Shown piece after piece: positions 46,552 through 58,999 of a DNA stretch of 64,000 bases. The position numbers were made by a program, and so were the translations under genes. The stretch is from Microvirga aerophila (GTDB lineage: Bacteria; Pseudomonadota; Alphaproteobacteria; Rhizobiales; Beijerinckiaceae). The stretch spans positions 56,312 to 120,311 of the forward strand of contig NZ_QOIO01000014.1 in assembly GCF_003332305.1 (NCBI RefSeq). The letters are read 5' to 3'. A model generated the notes under the pieces. The model was not told the origin of the DNA. It made no database searches and saw nothing but the letters and a program-made list of their open reading frames with translations. How positions within the stretch are numbered: position 1 is the first letter of the stretch; each line of letters opens with the position of its first letter.

Positions 46552-46809
46552 ATGAGGCACAAGTTTAACGTTGGCCAGTCTGTCTATCCTGCGAAATCTC
46601 GGGTCAATAATCCCGATACATACCTGATCGTGCAGGTCCTGCCTGAGACCTCCTACGAACCGCAATATCGGGTCAAGGGCGTGTCGAGTGGGGTCGAATG
46701 CGTCGTCTGTGAGACCCAAATCAGCTCAAGCCGATTGTTGTCCGGAAATGCGATGTCTCCCATGCACCAAATGGAGAGGGAGAATCCTGCTCAGGTCGTC
46801 TGGTGCTAG
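46552..46809 (+). CDS. Small conserved hypothetical protein
   Basis: The 85-residue product starts MRHKFNVGQSVYPAKSR and continues YLIVQVLPETSYEPQYRVKG with ECVVCETQI, a beta-rich pattern that resembles small SH3-like or KOW-like folds often seen as short proteins in rhizobia. No function is known. The ATG at 46552 has GGAG 7 bases upstream; an in-frame ATG at 46510 is less likely. It is inserted between glgX copy 2 and glgB, on the opposite strand to both. Confidence 0.65.
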   Translation: MRHKFNVGQSVYPAKSRVNNPDTYLIVQVLPETSYEPQYRVKGVSSGVECVVCETQISSSRLLSGNAMSPMHQMERENPAQVVWC

Positions 46810-46851
46810 CCGGGCTTCGGCCACAGAACGGGCTGCACTTCTTAAGCCCGG
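46810..46851. terminator. Possible bidirectional terminator between the small gene and glgB
   Basis: The arms CCGGGCTT (46810-46817) and AAGCCCGG (46844-46851) pair perfectly around a 26-base loop, between two converging stop codons. The position suits a terminator for both genes, though neither side has a long T run. Confidence 0.4.
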
Positions 46852-46863
46852 ACGAAGGGACCG

Positions 46864-49071
46864 CTAAAACTTTTTCAGCAGAATGGTGCTGAGCGGCGGC
46901 AGGGTGAGCGCCAAGGAGGCGGGATGTCCGTGGGAAGGAGCATCCTCGCTCCAGACCACGCTGCCGTTCCCCATGTTGCTTCCTCCGTAAACAGCCGCAT
47001 CCGTATTCATGATCTCGCGCCACTCGCCACGTTCGGGAACGCCAATCCGGTACTGATTCCGCGGAACAGGGGTCATGTTGCTCACGGCCAGGATGACGGA
47101 GCTTTTATCCTTTGAAAACCTCAACATGGCGAACACCGAGTTAGCGTGATCGTCCACGACCGCCCAGGCAAAACCATTTGGATTGCTGTCCGTGCCATGG
47201 AGCGCTGGTTCGTCCGCATAGACCCTGTTGAGATCGCGCACGAGTTTTTGGACGCCCGCGTGCAGGGGATGATCCAGAAGTTCCCACGAGAGCGAGGCAT
47301 CGTGGTTCCATTCCCGCTCCTGCGCGATTTCGGCTCCCATGAAAAGCAGCTTCTTTCCAGGATGCGCCCACATGTATCCGAAATAGGCGCGCAAGTTTGC
47401 AAAACGCTGCCATTCATCCCCGGGCATCTTCCGGATCAACGAGCCTTTTCCGTGCACGACCTCATCGTGGGACAAGGGAAGGATGAACCGCTCCGAATAG
47501 GCATAGACCATGCCGAACGCGAAGGAGCCGTGGTTGTAGCTGCGGTAGATCGGATTTTGCTCCATGTAGTGGAGCGTGTCGTGCATCCATCCCATGTTCC
47601 ATTTAAACGCAAAACCGAGCCCCCCCTCTTCGGTGGGCTTAGTCACTCCGGGCCACGCGGTGGATTCCTCCGCGATGGTAATCGCGCCATGGCAGCGATG
47701 GGTGATGATGCTGTTGAGGTGCTTGAAGAACTCGATGGCCTCCAGGTTTTCCCGTCCGCCATATTTGTTGGGAATCCACTCGCCAGCCTGGCGGCTATAG
47801 TCGCGATAGAGCATGGAAGCGACCGCATCCACACGAAGTGCGTCGATGTGGTAGCGCTCCAGCCAGTCGAGGGCGCTGGCGATCAGAAAGCCTTTCACCT
47901 CGTTGCGGCCCAGGTTGTAGATGAGCGTATTCCAGTCCTGGTGGAAACCCTCGCGGGGATCCTGATGCTCATAGAGAGCCGTCCCGTCGAACTGAGCCAG
48001 GCCGAAAACGTCCGTTGGGAAGTGAGCCGGGACCCAGTCCAAGATGACGCCGATGCCAGCTTCGTGGCAGCGGTCGATGAATCCGGCAAAGTCCTCGGGC
48101 GTCCCGTAACGCCCTGTGGGAGCAAAGAGCCCGAGCGGCTGATAGCCCCATGAGCCGCCGAACGGGTGCTCCATGATCGGAAGCAGTTCGATGTGAGTGA
48201 AGCCCAGCCCTTTTACGTAAGGAATCAGGCGGTTAGATAATTCTCCCCAGTCGAGGCTCCGGTTTTCATCCTCGGGGATGCGCAACCATGACCCGACATG
48301 GACCTCGTATACGGAAATTGGAGCGCTTTCGGACTGGCGCTCACTCCGGGAAGCCATCCATTCGGCGTCGGTCCAGCGGAACGGGTCGGACCGCGCAACG
48401 ATGGACGCGCTTCCGGGCGCGGCTTCGCTGGAGCGTGCCACGGGATCGGCTTTCTGGGGAAGCAGTTGGCCATAGGGTCCGATCAGCTCGTATTTGTAGC
48501 GCTCTCCAGGGCCAAGGCGCGGGATGAACAGCTCCCAGATTCCAACGCCCGGGCGCAGGCGCATTGGGTTGCGTCGTCCATCCCAGCTGTTGAAATCTCC
48601 CACCACGGATACGCGCTGGGCGTTGGGGGCCCAAACGGCGAAGCGGACGCCTCGTACGCCGTCGATCGTCATCGGCTGGGCGCCGAGAACATGGCTGAGT
48701 TCGTAATGTGTCCCCTGCCCGATCAGATGGAGATCGAGGTCGCCGAGCAGCAACCCAAAGCTATATGGATCTTCCGTTTCTTGGACGGCGTCCGGCCAGA
48801 AGATCCGCAACCGGTGGGTGCCCGAGTGCTCGCCATAACCGGCGAACAGCCCGTCCGGATGAACGAGTTCGAGCTTCCCGAGGCTCGCCCCCGTTTCACG
48901 GTTCAGGAGTTCGACGGCCATTGCACCCGGCAGGAACACCCGCGTGATGCTGCCCGGCCCAGCCGAGTGCTGGCCGAGAACCGAGAAAGGATCGCCGTGG
49001 CGGCCTTCCACCAGGGCCTGGATCTGTGGTTCGTCAAGACCGGCGAGGAATATGTCGGGTCTTGCCGTCAT
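46864..49071 (-). CDS. glgB: 1,4-alpha-glucan branching enzyme
   Basis: GlgB cuts alpha-1,4 glucan and rejoins it as alpha-1,6 branches. The 735-residue length is normal for the N1/CBM48-containing type: an N-terminal domain (DPFSVLGQH), then the CBM48 ([20 protein letters not shown]), then the GH13 barrel. Nucleophile D415 ([12 protein letters not shown]) and acid/base E468 ([10 protein letters not shown]) have the same spacing of 53 as D405/E458 in the E. coli enzyme. The ATG overlaps the stop of treS/mak (ATGA), so it is translationally coupled and last in the operon glgE-treS/mak-glgB, the usual partner of the GlgE pathway. Confidence 0.95.
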   Translation of the reverse strand: MTARPDIFLAGLDEPQIQALVEGRHGDPFSVLGQHSAGPGSITRVFLPGAMAVELLNRETGASLGKLELVHPDGLFAGYGEHSGTHRLRIFWPDAVQETEDPYSFGLLLGDLDLHLIGQGTHYELSHVLGAQPMTIDGVRGVRFAVWAPNAQRVSVVGDFNSWDGRRNPMRLRPGVGIWELFIPRLGPGERYKYELIGPYGQLLPQKADPVARSSEAAPGSASIVARSDPFRWTDAEWMASRSERQSESAPISVYEVHVGSWLRIPEDENRSLDWGELSNRLIPYVKGLGFTHIELLPIMEHPFGGSWGYQPLGLFAPTGRYGTPEDFAGFIDRCHEAGIGVILDWVPAHFPTDVFGLAQFDGTALYEHQDPREGFHQDWNTLIYNLGRNEVKGFLIASALDWLERYHIDALRVDAVASMLYRDYSRQAGEWIPNKYGGRENLEAIEFFKHLNSIITHRCHGAITIAEESTAWPGVTKPTEEGGLGFAFKWNMGWMHDTLHYMEQNPIYRSYNHGSFAFGMVYAYSERFILPLSHDEVVHGKGSLIRKMPGDEWQRFANLRAYFGYMWAHPGKKLLFMGAEIAQEREWNHDASLSWELLDHPLHAGVQKLVRDLNRVYADEPALHGTDSNPNGFAWAVVDDHANSVFAMLRFSKDKSSVILAVSNMTPVPRNQYRIGVPERGEWREIMNTDAAVYGGSNMGNGSVVWSEDAPSHGHPASLALTLPPLSTILLKKF

Positions 49072-52000
49072 GCATCTTCTCCATTGCCGATCTCTACGAG
49101 ACGGTCCGCGATCCTGGCCAAGCCCTGAAGCGGGATCGCCAGCCATTTCGGGCGGTTGGCCGCTTCGTAATGGATCTCATACGCGGCTTTTTCGAGCAGG
49201 AACAGGTCAAGCAGCAAATCGCGCTTCCCGTCAAAGTATCCCAGGTGGGGAGCCTCGGCGACGACCTCCCAATAACCGTCCAGAAAAGCCTTCTGGGCTT
49301 CCGCGTGGAAGCGCTTGAGGAGCGCGGCGCGAACATCACGGAACTGCTGCGATGACATCTCCTCATCCGGTGTCGCAACGGAAACTGCCACATAATCGAG
49401 AGACCGCAACAGGCCGGCGACATCGCGGAGAGGGCTTGTCTTCGCCCGCCGCTCCTCGAGGCCTCGAAGAGGTTCGCCCTCGAAGTCGATGATGTAAGCA
49501 TCCCCTTGGGCAACGAGAACCTGCCCGAGATGAAAGTCCCCGTGGATTCGCGTCAGAAGGGTGCCGCGACCGCTGTCCGCCAGACGGTCGACGGCCGAGA
49601 CGAGCTGATCGCGCTGCGCGAGAAGCCTCCCGGCCAGACGGCTAGCCTCCGGATCAAGATCCTGATCCATTCCCTCCAGCAGATCGAAAGCCGACAGGAG
49701 TTGATCGCGCGCCCGGGTCTTCCAGCCTGCGATCGCGTCCGAATCAGCCTCGACCGGAGCGAAGGCAGGATCATCGGACGAGCCGGCCAGCGCCACATGG
49801 AGCTCGCCGAGCCTGCGCCCGACCACCGAGGCAAAATTCTCCAGGGTGATGAAGATGCCTTCTTCCCGTGCCCCCTCATTTTCGATCAAAACGTATTCTT
49901 CTACCGTACGCTTGAGGTTCTCAAGCATCCAGTTCCAGGCATCGCCCTGGTTGCGGATTGCGCCTTGTACGATCGCGAGAGTATGTGGCGTTCCATCCTC
50001 CGACGTGCGCACGATTTGGCCCAGCAGGGGCGCGGTGTTCTCGTACCCAACCTTCGTCAGATACTGCGTCATCTCCGCTTCCGGATGAATGCCGGCGAAT
50101 ACCCGTCGCACGAGCTTGATCATGGCGAGATCGCCGACGATCAGGGAGCTGTTCGACTGTTCGGCGGAGAGCCAGCGAATGGAAGCGTCCGGTGTGACCT
50201 CCATGCAATCCAGCTGGGAGGTCCCTAAAAACTGGATCTGACCGTCGGGAGTCGAGACGCTCGCGCGCTCGCACAGGGCGCGAAGAACCCCGTGGGCCCA
50301 GCGCTCCAACGCGAAACCATCCGTCAAGAAGCCGACCCGGGCCCCTCTTCGAACGCGCGCCAGGGCAAGCTGCTGCGGCAGGGGCGACGTGCTGTCCTTT
50401 TCCCACGCAATCCCGAGCGGCATGGAATAGCACTCGGTGCGGTCACCTACGGTGGCCTCGATCTCCGCGATCAGCACGTCTTCGGCAAACGGCATCGGCA
50501 CGGCCCAGGAAATCCGGGTCTCTGACAGGTCCTCGTTCTTCGACGCGAACCAGCGCCGGATCGGAAGATAGGTTGGCAGGATATCCCGCGCGATCACCTG
50601 GGAATGCCGGTCTTCCAGGATTTCCTGAAGTTTCCCGCGCAGAACCAAGGTAGTGAACTCCGGCAACTGCTCCGGAGGCGACGTTCTCCATTTGGGGCTG
50701 TCGGCTTCCGAAATCAGCTGGAACCAATAGAACCCGTATGGCGGCAGCGTCAGCATGTAGGTCAGCTGCCCGATAGGTGGAAACGGCGACGGTCCCGTCA
50801 TCTCGATCGGCACCTGGCCTGCGAAGGCGGACAGATCAAGCTCGACCGCCTGAGGGGTACGCGAAAGGTTTGCGACGCAGAGGATCGTTTCACCTTCATG
50901 CTCGCGCAGGTAAGCCAGGACCTTGCGGTTCGACGGATAAAGAAGTCGGAACGTTCCCCGGCCGAAGGCGTGGTGGCTTCCTCGAAGCGACAACATGCGG
51001 CGCATCCAGTTGAGGAGCGAGTGCTGATCGCGGCTCTGCGCCTCCACATTGACGGCCTCGAAGCCGTAGAGAGGATCCATGATCGGCGGCAAGACCTGGC
51101 TCGCGGGGTCTGCCCGCGAGAAGCCGCCGTTTCGATCCGGCGACCATTGCATGGGCGTTCTGACCCCATCCCGATCGCCCAGATGGATGTTGTCGCCCAT
51201 GCCGATCTCATCGCCATAATAGATGACGGGCGTTCCGGGCATGGACAGGAGAAGCGCATTCATCAGCTCGATGCGACGGCGGTCGCGCTGCATCAAGGGG
51301 GCCAGCCTGCGGCGAATCCCGAGGTTGATGCGGGCTCTCTTGTCAGCCGCATAGGTATCCCAGAGATAGTCGCGCTCCTCGTCCGTCACCATTTCGAGAG
51401 TCAGCTCGTCATGGTTGCGGAGGAACACCGCCCACTGGCAATTCTCTGGAATTTCCGGCGTCTGACGGAGAATGTCCGTAATCGGGAAGCGGTCTTCCCT
51501 GGCAATGGCCATGTACATGCGCGGCATGAGTGGGAAGTGGAATGCCATATGGCACTCATCGCCATCGCCGAAATATTCCTGCGTGTCCTCGGGCCATTGG
51601 TTGGCTTCGGCCAGCAGCATTCGGTCCGGGTAGGTCGCATCGAGAGCCGCACGGATCTTCTTCAGGACCACATGGGTTTCCGGAAGGTTCTCGTTATTGG
51701 TTCCCTCGCGCTCCACCAGATAGGGAATCGCATCCAAGCGCAGGCCGTCGATTCCCATATCGAGCCAGAAGCGCATGACGCTCAAGACTTCCTTGAGAAC
51801 GCGCGGATTGTCGAAGTTGAGATCGGGCTGGTGGGAGTAGAAGCGGTGCCAGAAATAGGCTCCAGCGGTCGAGTCCCAGGTCCAGTTCGATTTCTCCGTG
51901 TCGAGAAAGATGATGCGCGTCTCGGGGTATTTGTGATCCGTATCCGACCAGACATAAAAGTCGCGATCACTTGAACCAGGCTTCGCGCGTCGGGCGCGCT

Positions 52001-52385
52001 GAAACCAGGGATGCTGATCGGATGTGTGGTTGATCACGAGTTCCGTAATCACCCGCAATCCCCGCGCATGAGCTTCGCGCACGAAGGCCTTGAACTCCTT
52101 CAGGGTTCCATAGTCCGAGCTCACATCCCGGTATTCGGCGATGTCGTAGCCGTCATCAAGGCGCGGCGAAGGATAGAAGGGCAACAGCCAGACCGTGTTG
52201 ACGCCAAGAGACGCAATATAATCCAGCTTGGCCAGCAGGCCCGCGAAATCTCCGATGCCGTCATTATTGGCATCGAAAAATGACTTCACGTGCAGCTGGT
52301 AGATGATCGCATCTTTGTACCAGAGCGGATCGTTGCCGAGCGACGAACTGGCGGCTTTGGTCGACGTATCGTTCTTCTTGAGCAT
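49068..52385 (-). CDS. treS: Trehalose synthase / maltokinase fusion
   Basis: A 1105-residue fusion. Residues 1 to about 550 are TreS, a GH13 enzyme that interconverts trehalose and maltose, with nucleophile D218 ([10 protein letters not shown]), acid/base in [10 protein letters not shown] and NHDELTLEM. Residues from about 570 are a maltokinase (Mak/Pep2 type), with the kinase-like loop HGDFHLGQ (H948) and IDFEGEP, which phosphorylates maltose to maltose-1-phosphate. Fusing them channels trehalose to the GlgE substrate; TreS-Mak fusions are known in many proteobacteria and actinobacteria. AAGGA lies 7 bases before the ATG, inside the glgE end; the gap to glgE is 3 bases. Confidence 0.95.
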   Translation of the reverse strand: MLKKNDTSTKAASSSLGNDPLWYKDAIIYQLHVKSFFDANNDGIGDFAGLLAKLDYIASLGVNTVWLLPFYPSPRLDDGYDIAEYRDVSSDYGTLKEFKAFVREAHARGLRVITELVINHTSDQHPWFQRARRAKPGSSDRDFYVWSDTDHKYPETRIIFLDTEKSNWTWDSTAGAYFWHRFYSHQPDLNFDNPRVLKEVLSVMRFWLDMGIDGLRLDAIPYLVEREGTNNENLPETHVVLKKIRAALDATYPDRMLLAEANQWPEDTQEYFGDGDECHMAFHFPLMPRMYMAIAREDRFPITDILRQTPEIPENCQWAVFLRNHDELTLEMVTDEERDYLWDTYAADKRARINLGIRRRLAPLMQRDRRRIELMNALLLSMPGTPVIYYGDEIGMGDNIHLGDRDGVRTPMQWSPDRNGGFSRADPASQVLPPIMDPLYGFEAVNVEAQSRDQHSLLNWMRRMLSLRGSHHAFGRGTFRLLYPSNRKVLAYLREHEGETILCVANLSRTPQAVELDLSAFAGQVPIEMTGPSPFPPIGQLTYMLTLPPYGFYWFQLISEADSPKWRTSPPEQLPEFTTLVLRGKLQEILEDRHSQVIARDILPTYLPIRRWFASKNEDLSETRISWAVPMPFAEDVLIAEIEATVGDRTECYSMPLGIAWEKDSTSPLPQQLALARVRRGARVGFLTDGFALERWAHGVLRALCERASVSTPDGQIQFLGTSQLDCMEVTPDASIRWLSAEQSNSSLIVGDLAMIKLVRRVFAGIHPEAEMTQYLTKVGYENTAPLLGQIVRTSEDGTPHTLAIVQGAIRNQGDAWNWMLENLKRTVEEYVLIENEGAREEGIFITLENFASVVGRRLGELHVALAGSSDDPAFAPVEADSDAIAGWKTRARDQLLSAFDLLEGMDQDLDPEASRLAGRLLAQRDQLVSAVDRLADSGRGTLLTRIHGDFHLGQVLVAQGDAYIIDFEGEPLRGLEERRAKTSPLRDVAGLLRSLDYVAVSVATPDEEMSSQQFRDVRAALLKRFHAEAQKAFLDGYWEVVAEAPHLGYFDGKRDLLLDLFLLEKAAYEIHYEAANRPKWLAIPLQGLARIADRLVEIGNGEDA

Positions 52386-52388
52386 TCT

Positions 52389-55300
52389 CTAGTCCTTCGG
52401 AGCAACACGCCAAATCGAGAAAGGAAGTTCCCCCGGATCGCACCGCACGCGCTGAGTCTTGCCAGTCCAGGTAAAGCGCTGATGCCGCATGAGATCCTCC
52501 ACAGCGAGGGATCCATGATCGGGCAGGCCAAAATGCCAGAGCGGGATCTCCACGTCGGCTTCCTGAACGTTGTGGGGGTCGAGGCTGATCGCCACGAGCA
52601 GAACGTTCTCCCGGCCGGGGGTCGCCTTCTCGAAGAACAGAATGTTGTCGTTCCAGGCGTTGAGGAACGTGACGCCATGATGCGAGTGAAGCGCCGGATT
52701 GTCGCGCCGGATCCGGTTCAGACTTGAGATCTCGCCGATGATGTTGCCGGCGCGGTTCCAATCCCAGGCCCTTATCTCGTATTTCTCGCTGTCGGCATAT
52801 TCCTTTTTCTTCGCGTCCGGCCTGCCCTCGCAAAGCTCGAAGCCGCTATACATGCCCCACAACCCTGAGAGTGTCGTCGCAAGTGCCGTGCGGATCAGAT
52901 AAGCCGACCGCGGTGCGTTCTGCAGGAAGTCGGGATTGATATCGGGCGTATTCACGAAGAAATGCGGGCGGAAGAAATCCTTCGGGGCCGTCTGGGTGAG
53001 TTCCGTCAGATATTCCGTCAGTTCCGATTTCGTGTTGCGCCAAGTGAAGTAGGTATACGACTGCGAGAATCCAATCTTGGCGAGGCGGTACATGACCTTC
53101 GGGCGTGTGAAGGCCTCGGACAGGAAGGCCACGTCCGGGTGGTCGCGACGGACATCGGCGATGAGCCACTCCCAGAACGGGAACGGCTTCGTGTGCGGAT
53201 TGTCGATGCGAAAGAGCTTAACGCCCTGCTCTACCCAAAGCAGGATCATGTCCCTCAATTCCACCCACAGGGACGGCATCGCTCCCTTGGCATAGAAGTC
53301 GACGTTGACGATGTCCTCGTACTTTTTCGGAGGATTTTCGGCGTATTTGATGCTGCCATCAGGCCGCCAATCGAACCAGCCCGGGTGCTCTTTCAGCCAG
53401 GGGTGATCAGGTGAGGCCTGTACGGCAATATCAAGCGCCAATTCCAGCCCATGCTCAGCGGCAGCCGAGACAAGTCGCCTGAAATCCTCGAAAGTACCGA
53501 GCTCCGGATGAATGGCGTCATGACCGCCGGCCTCAGAGCCGATCGCATAGGGACTGCCAGGATCGTCAGGCCCCGCTGTGAGGCTGTTGTTCTTCCCTTT
53601 CCGGTGCGTGCGGCCGATCGGATGAATCGGGGTCAGGTAAAGGACGTCGAAACCCATGTCGCGAATGGCCGGGAGCCGGCGGATCACGTCGTCGAAGGTA
53701 CCATGCCTGTTGGGATCACCGCTTTGCGAGCGTGGAAATAGCTCGTACCAGCTCGCGAAGCCTGCCGCCGTGCGCTCGGCATCAAGAGGAATCGGCGTCG
53801 ATCGCAAACGATAAGGCCGGGGGTCCGCCGACGTCATCACGTCCAATGTGTCGGAGGCCAACAATATATCCAGACGGACCGTGTAATCAGCCCCCGCGAG
53901 CCTTTCAGCAATCGGGCGGACCCGGTCCGCAACATCGCCGTGCGTCTGCGAAAGGATCTCCTCGATCAGGAGGCGTCCCTCCTCCAGTTCGAGGGTCACG
54001 TCGAGGCCCGCGTCGTTTTTCTTGACCAGTTCCGAGTGGAAGATGGCGAACGGGTTGCGCCACGTTTCAACGGCGAATTCGTACCGTCCCATCCGTTCCA
54101 GCGGAAAGCTCCCACGCCACCGGTCGTTGACCACGAGCGTCATAGGAGCCTCGCGCCACTGCGACTCATCGGCCGCACGCCAGAGCAGCGAGGCCGCCAG
54201 CGGATCGTGTCCATCGCCGAAGATGTCCGCTTCGACACGAACAAGCTCGCCGACGATCCTCTTGACCGGAAACTCGCCGCCACCCACTGCCGGCGTGATA
54301 TTCTCGATGATAAGCCGTGGCGCGACGATTGCATCGTCAACCGACACAGCGGGAACAGCCGACTTGATGCTCGTCAGAGGGTGCCCCTCAAGAATCGTGA
54401 TCTCGCCGGGCCGGAGCCTGACAGTGCTGGCTGGCGTCAGTTCGAGCCCATCCTCCCGGACATCGCGGAACGTGACGAAACGAGATCCAACCTCGGACAC
54501 CAAAAAGGATCCCGCCGCCTCGGTGCTGCGTCGAAGGTCCGCGTTCACCAGGATAAGCCGAGCCGCGTTCGCATGACGAACGTCTTCCGCGTCGACTCTT
54601 ATGACTGCAGTCACGGGTGAAGCCTGGTCGATGAGGGCTCTTGTAGGCTTGCGCGAGAACCGTCCATCATCTCGTGCGAGATACTCATTCGCGGCCTTTA
54701 CATCTCGGGAGATGTCGATATTCCCCTTATCCCGCAGCCCGGCGATGCCCATGCCATCGCCGTGGTCTGGCTCGTACCGGTCCCGGCATCCGAACTCGAA
54801 CCCCATGGGCACGAGAAGTCCGTCTCCGGCCGCGGCGGCAAGCCACAAAGCACGGATGGCCCGACGCTCCAGAATTTCTTGCGTTTCGACCTGGCGCGCC
54901 AGGCGCTTGTCAAAAGGCGCTTCCGGGAACGCAATCTCATGGCCGATGCTGCGGTGGAGATCGTGTTCATCGACGATCCAGCTCTCTCGGAAGTCCCACC
55001 AGCAGAGTGACGAGAATACACCGTCAAATCCAGCTTCGCGCAGCTCGCCTCGCGTTTCAGAGCGCGTCCCCGGCGTCCAGGCAAGAAAACGCACGTTTGA
55101 CGACTTGTCCCGCGCGGCTTCGATCAACTGCGCCCAAACGGCAGGCGGCACATTGTCGACGTGAAGGCAGCGGAATCCAGAGATGCCCGCCTCAATGAGC
55201 CGCCGTGTTCGATCGTTCAGCAAGGTTATATAATCAGCATGAACAGGCGCCCCGCTGTCGAACGGTATGACCACCGCGTCGCGGTCAGCCGGATCAAGGC

Positions 55301-55706
55301 GTGGATCAAGGATATCCATATCCGAGGCGTCTAAACCGAGATCGCGAGCAATCCGGCTGTCAGCTGCGACACGGTCCGCAACCAGGTCGAGCATAAGAGA
55401 CAGGCCCCGCGCGCGTGCCTTCTCGACAAGTCGTGCGATCTCTGTTGATGCATCCCCTCCGCCAAGTGCAGGATGAATTCTGTCCGCGTCACCAGTCAGA
55501 AAAACGCTACCGCCGCGACCTGGCGCGAATAGCGGGGCTGTCAGTACGGTGTCAAATCCTAACTCGGCCGCGTGGTCGAACGTCTTGTCCCATGCATCGA
55601 CCTGACCTGCGAGCAGTGGATGGACATAATAGATCCGCGGCGCCGCGGATCTGGATTCCCCCGACTGCAACGAATGATCTGTGAGGTGGCCTTCTTCTGA
55701 TGACAC
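52389..55706 (-). CDS. glgE: GlgE maltosyltransferase with an N-terminal degenerate GH13 domain
   Basis: GlgE (EC 2.4.99.16) transfers maltose from maltose-1-phosphate to glucan ends. Residues about 455-1105 are a full GlgE: DUF3416-type N-domain (from APRLIIENITP), nucleophile D835 (FRIDNPHTKP) and acid/base E864 (FLSEAFTRP), 29 residues apart as in characterised GlgE. In front, residues about 20-440 resemble another GH13 barrel: VDAWDKTFDHAAELGFDTV, LSLMLDLVADRVA, GISGFRCLHVDN and FLAWTPGTR. Its catalytic Asp is Leu181, the DxxxNH motif reads DLVADR, and no acid/base Glu is seen, so this half is catalytically dead. The start is a GTG without a strong ribosome site. It is first in the operon. 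Confidence 0.9.
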   Translation of the reverse strand: MSSEEGHLTDHSLQSGESRSAAPRIYYVHPLLAGQVDAWDKTFDHAAELGFDTVLTAPLFAPGRGGSVFLTGDADRIHPALGGGDASTEIARLVEKARARGLSLMLDLVADRVAADSRIARDLGLDASDMDILDPRLDPADRDAVVIPFDSGAPVHADYITLLNDRTRRLIEAGISGFRCLHVDNVPPAVWAQLIEAARDKSSNVRFLAWTPGTRSETRGELREAGFDGVFSSLCWWDFRESWIVDEHDLHRSIGHEIAFPEAPFDKRLARQVETQEILERRAIRALWLAAAAGDGLLVPMGFEFGCRDRYEPDHGDGMGIAGLRDKGNIDISRDVKAANEYLARDDGRFSRKPTRALIDQASPVTAVIRVDAEDVRHANAARLILVNADLRRSTEAAGSFLVSEVGSRFVTFRDVREDGLELTPASTVRLRPGEITILEGHPLTSIKSAVPAVSVDDAIVAPRLIIENITPAVGGGEFPVKRIVGELVRVEADIFGDGHDPLAASLLWRAADESQWREAPMTLVVNDRWRGSFPLERMGRYEFAVETWRNPFAIFHSELVKKNDAGLDVTLELEEGRLLIEEILSQTHGDVADRVRPIAERLAGADYTVRLDILLASDTLDVMTSADPRPYRLRSTPIPLDAERTAAGFASWYELFPRSQSGDPNRHGTFDDVIRRLPAIRDMGFDVLYLTPIHPIGRTHRKGKNNSLTAGPDDPGSPYAIGSEAGGHDAIHPELGTFEDFRRLVSAAAEHGLELALDIAVQASPDHPWLKEHPGWFDWRPDGSIKYAENPPKKYEDIVNVDFYAKGAMPSLWVELRDMILLWVEQGVKLFRIDNPHTKPFPFWEWLIADVRRDHPDVAFLSEAFTRPKVMYRLAKIGFSQSYTYFTWRNTKSELTEYLTELTQTAPKDFFRPHFFVNTPDINPDFLQNAPRSAYLIRTALATTLSGLWGMYSGFELCEGRPDAKKKEYADSEKYEIRAWDWNRAGNIIGEISSLNRIRRDNPALHSHHGVTFLNAWNDNILFFEKATPGRENVLLVAISLDPHNVQEADVEIPLWHFGLPDHGSLAVEDLMRHQRFTWTGKTQRVRCDPGELPFSIWRVAPKD

Positions 55707-56356
55707 GATTTCGCCCGTTGCTGTTCGGTCTGATCAATCGGTGGCGACCTCGCAGCCGGCAAACAGTCGCAAGCCGACCTAGACCGGTAGAGTTCCCCGT
55801 CAGAAAAACAGCACCTGGACGCCTTTGTTCCTGGCAAAACCAACATCATCGGAAGATGGAGCGCGCCTATCCGCGACGCAGCGGACACGCAACAAGTGAA
55901 TGAAACTCTCTCAAGAGCCACTTCAGGCGCGCAGGCCGTTCCTGCTATCAACCGAAAGCAATGTTATGCAATTTCGCGCCTCCGTGTCGCAGGTTTGGAA
56001 GCGATAGCAAATCCACGAGGGACCCAATTCGATCGTCCTCGACACATCCGGTCAGGAGACCAAAGCTGTTGTTTGGGTATATAGGCTGCGGGTTGCGAAG
56101 GCTGGACGTTGAGCCTGTACGCTGCGTCGTCACGGCCGTCAAAGATGAGGTTACTTCTTCAGAGGCTCTGTTAGGGTCAAACGAGCGATCCGCTAGATTC
56201 ATTCGAGTGCGGCGGGCCGCCACGGTTTAGCACCGTTTTAAGCATTGTCGGTGAATGTTATTGTCAAGTCGATGCTCACTCCCCGAACAGGGAGTATTGA
56301 TGATTATACGTTCAGATTGTTTATTTCGTCTGACGTAGAAAGATTATAGGTTACTC
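55707..56356. other. Divergent promoter region between glgE and glgP
   Basis: These 650 bases separate the divergent glgE operon and glgP. Short reading frames here show no domain. A near-consensus EcfG motif for glgE lies at 55807-55831. Nearer glgP the sequence becomes AT-rich (56240-56350), with a small hairpin ACGGT-TTAGC-ACCGT and TTTTAA at 56222-56240. No clear glgP promoter was identified. Confidence 0.45.
55807..55831 (-). promoter_or_regulatory. Near-consensus EcfG-type promoter before glgE
   Basis: On the minus strand, GGAAC (55827-55831) is followed after 16 bases by TGTT (55807-55810). It differs from the EcfG consensus GGAAC-N16-CGTT at one of nine positions. It is about 100 bases upstream of the glgE GTG. 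Because one mismatch is common by chance, the evidence is moderate at best. Confidence 0.4.
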
Positions 56357-58876
<2,520 letters not shown>

Positions 58877-58913
58877 CCGGCGAGGCATTAGATCAAGGAT
58901 CGAAGTGTTTCGA

Positions 58914-58937
58914 CCGCCGTGATCGTTCGAGCGGCGG
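58914..58937. terminator. GC hairpin between converging glgP and the hydroxylase operon
   Basis: CCGCCG and CGGCGG form a 6-bp stem with a 12-base loop, 38 bases past the glgP stop and 63 bases before the convergent operon's end. A T run is lacking. Position makes it a candidate terminator for either direction. Confidence 0.35.
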
Positions 58938-58999
58938 CTTGAACTGAGCTCGGTCCTTCGAGGTCGTGGGGCTGGGCTTCGATAGAATGGGCAAGCTTA

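Noticed and set aside
50604..51974. A 456-residue plus-strand open frame
   Set aside because: It lies antisense inside treS/mak, has no domain pattern and is rich in Arg, His and Val-type shadow codons; the minus-strand enzyme explains this DNA fully.
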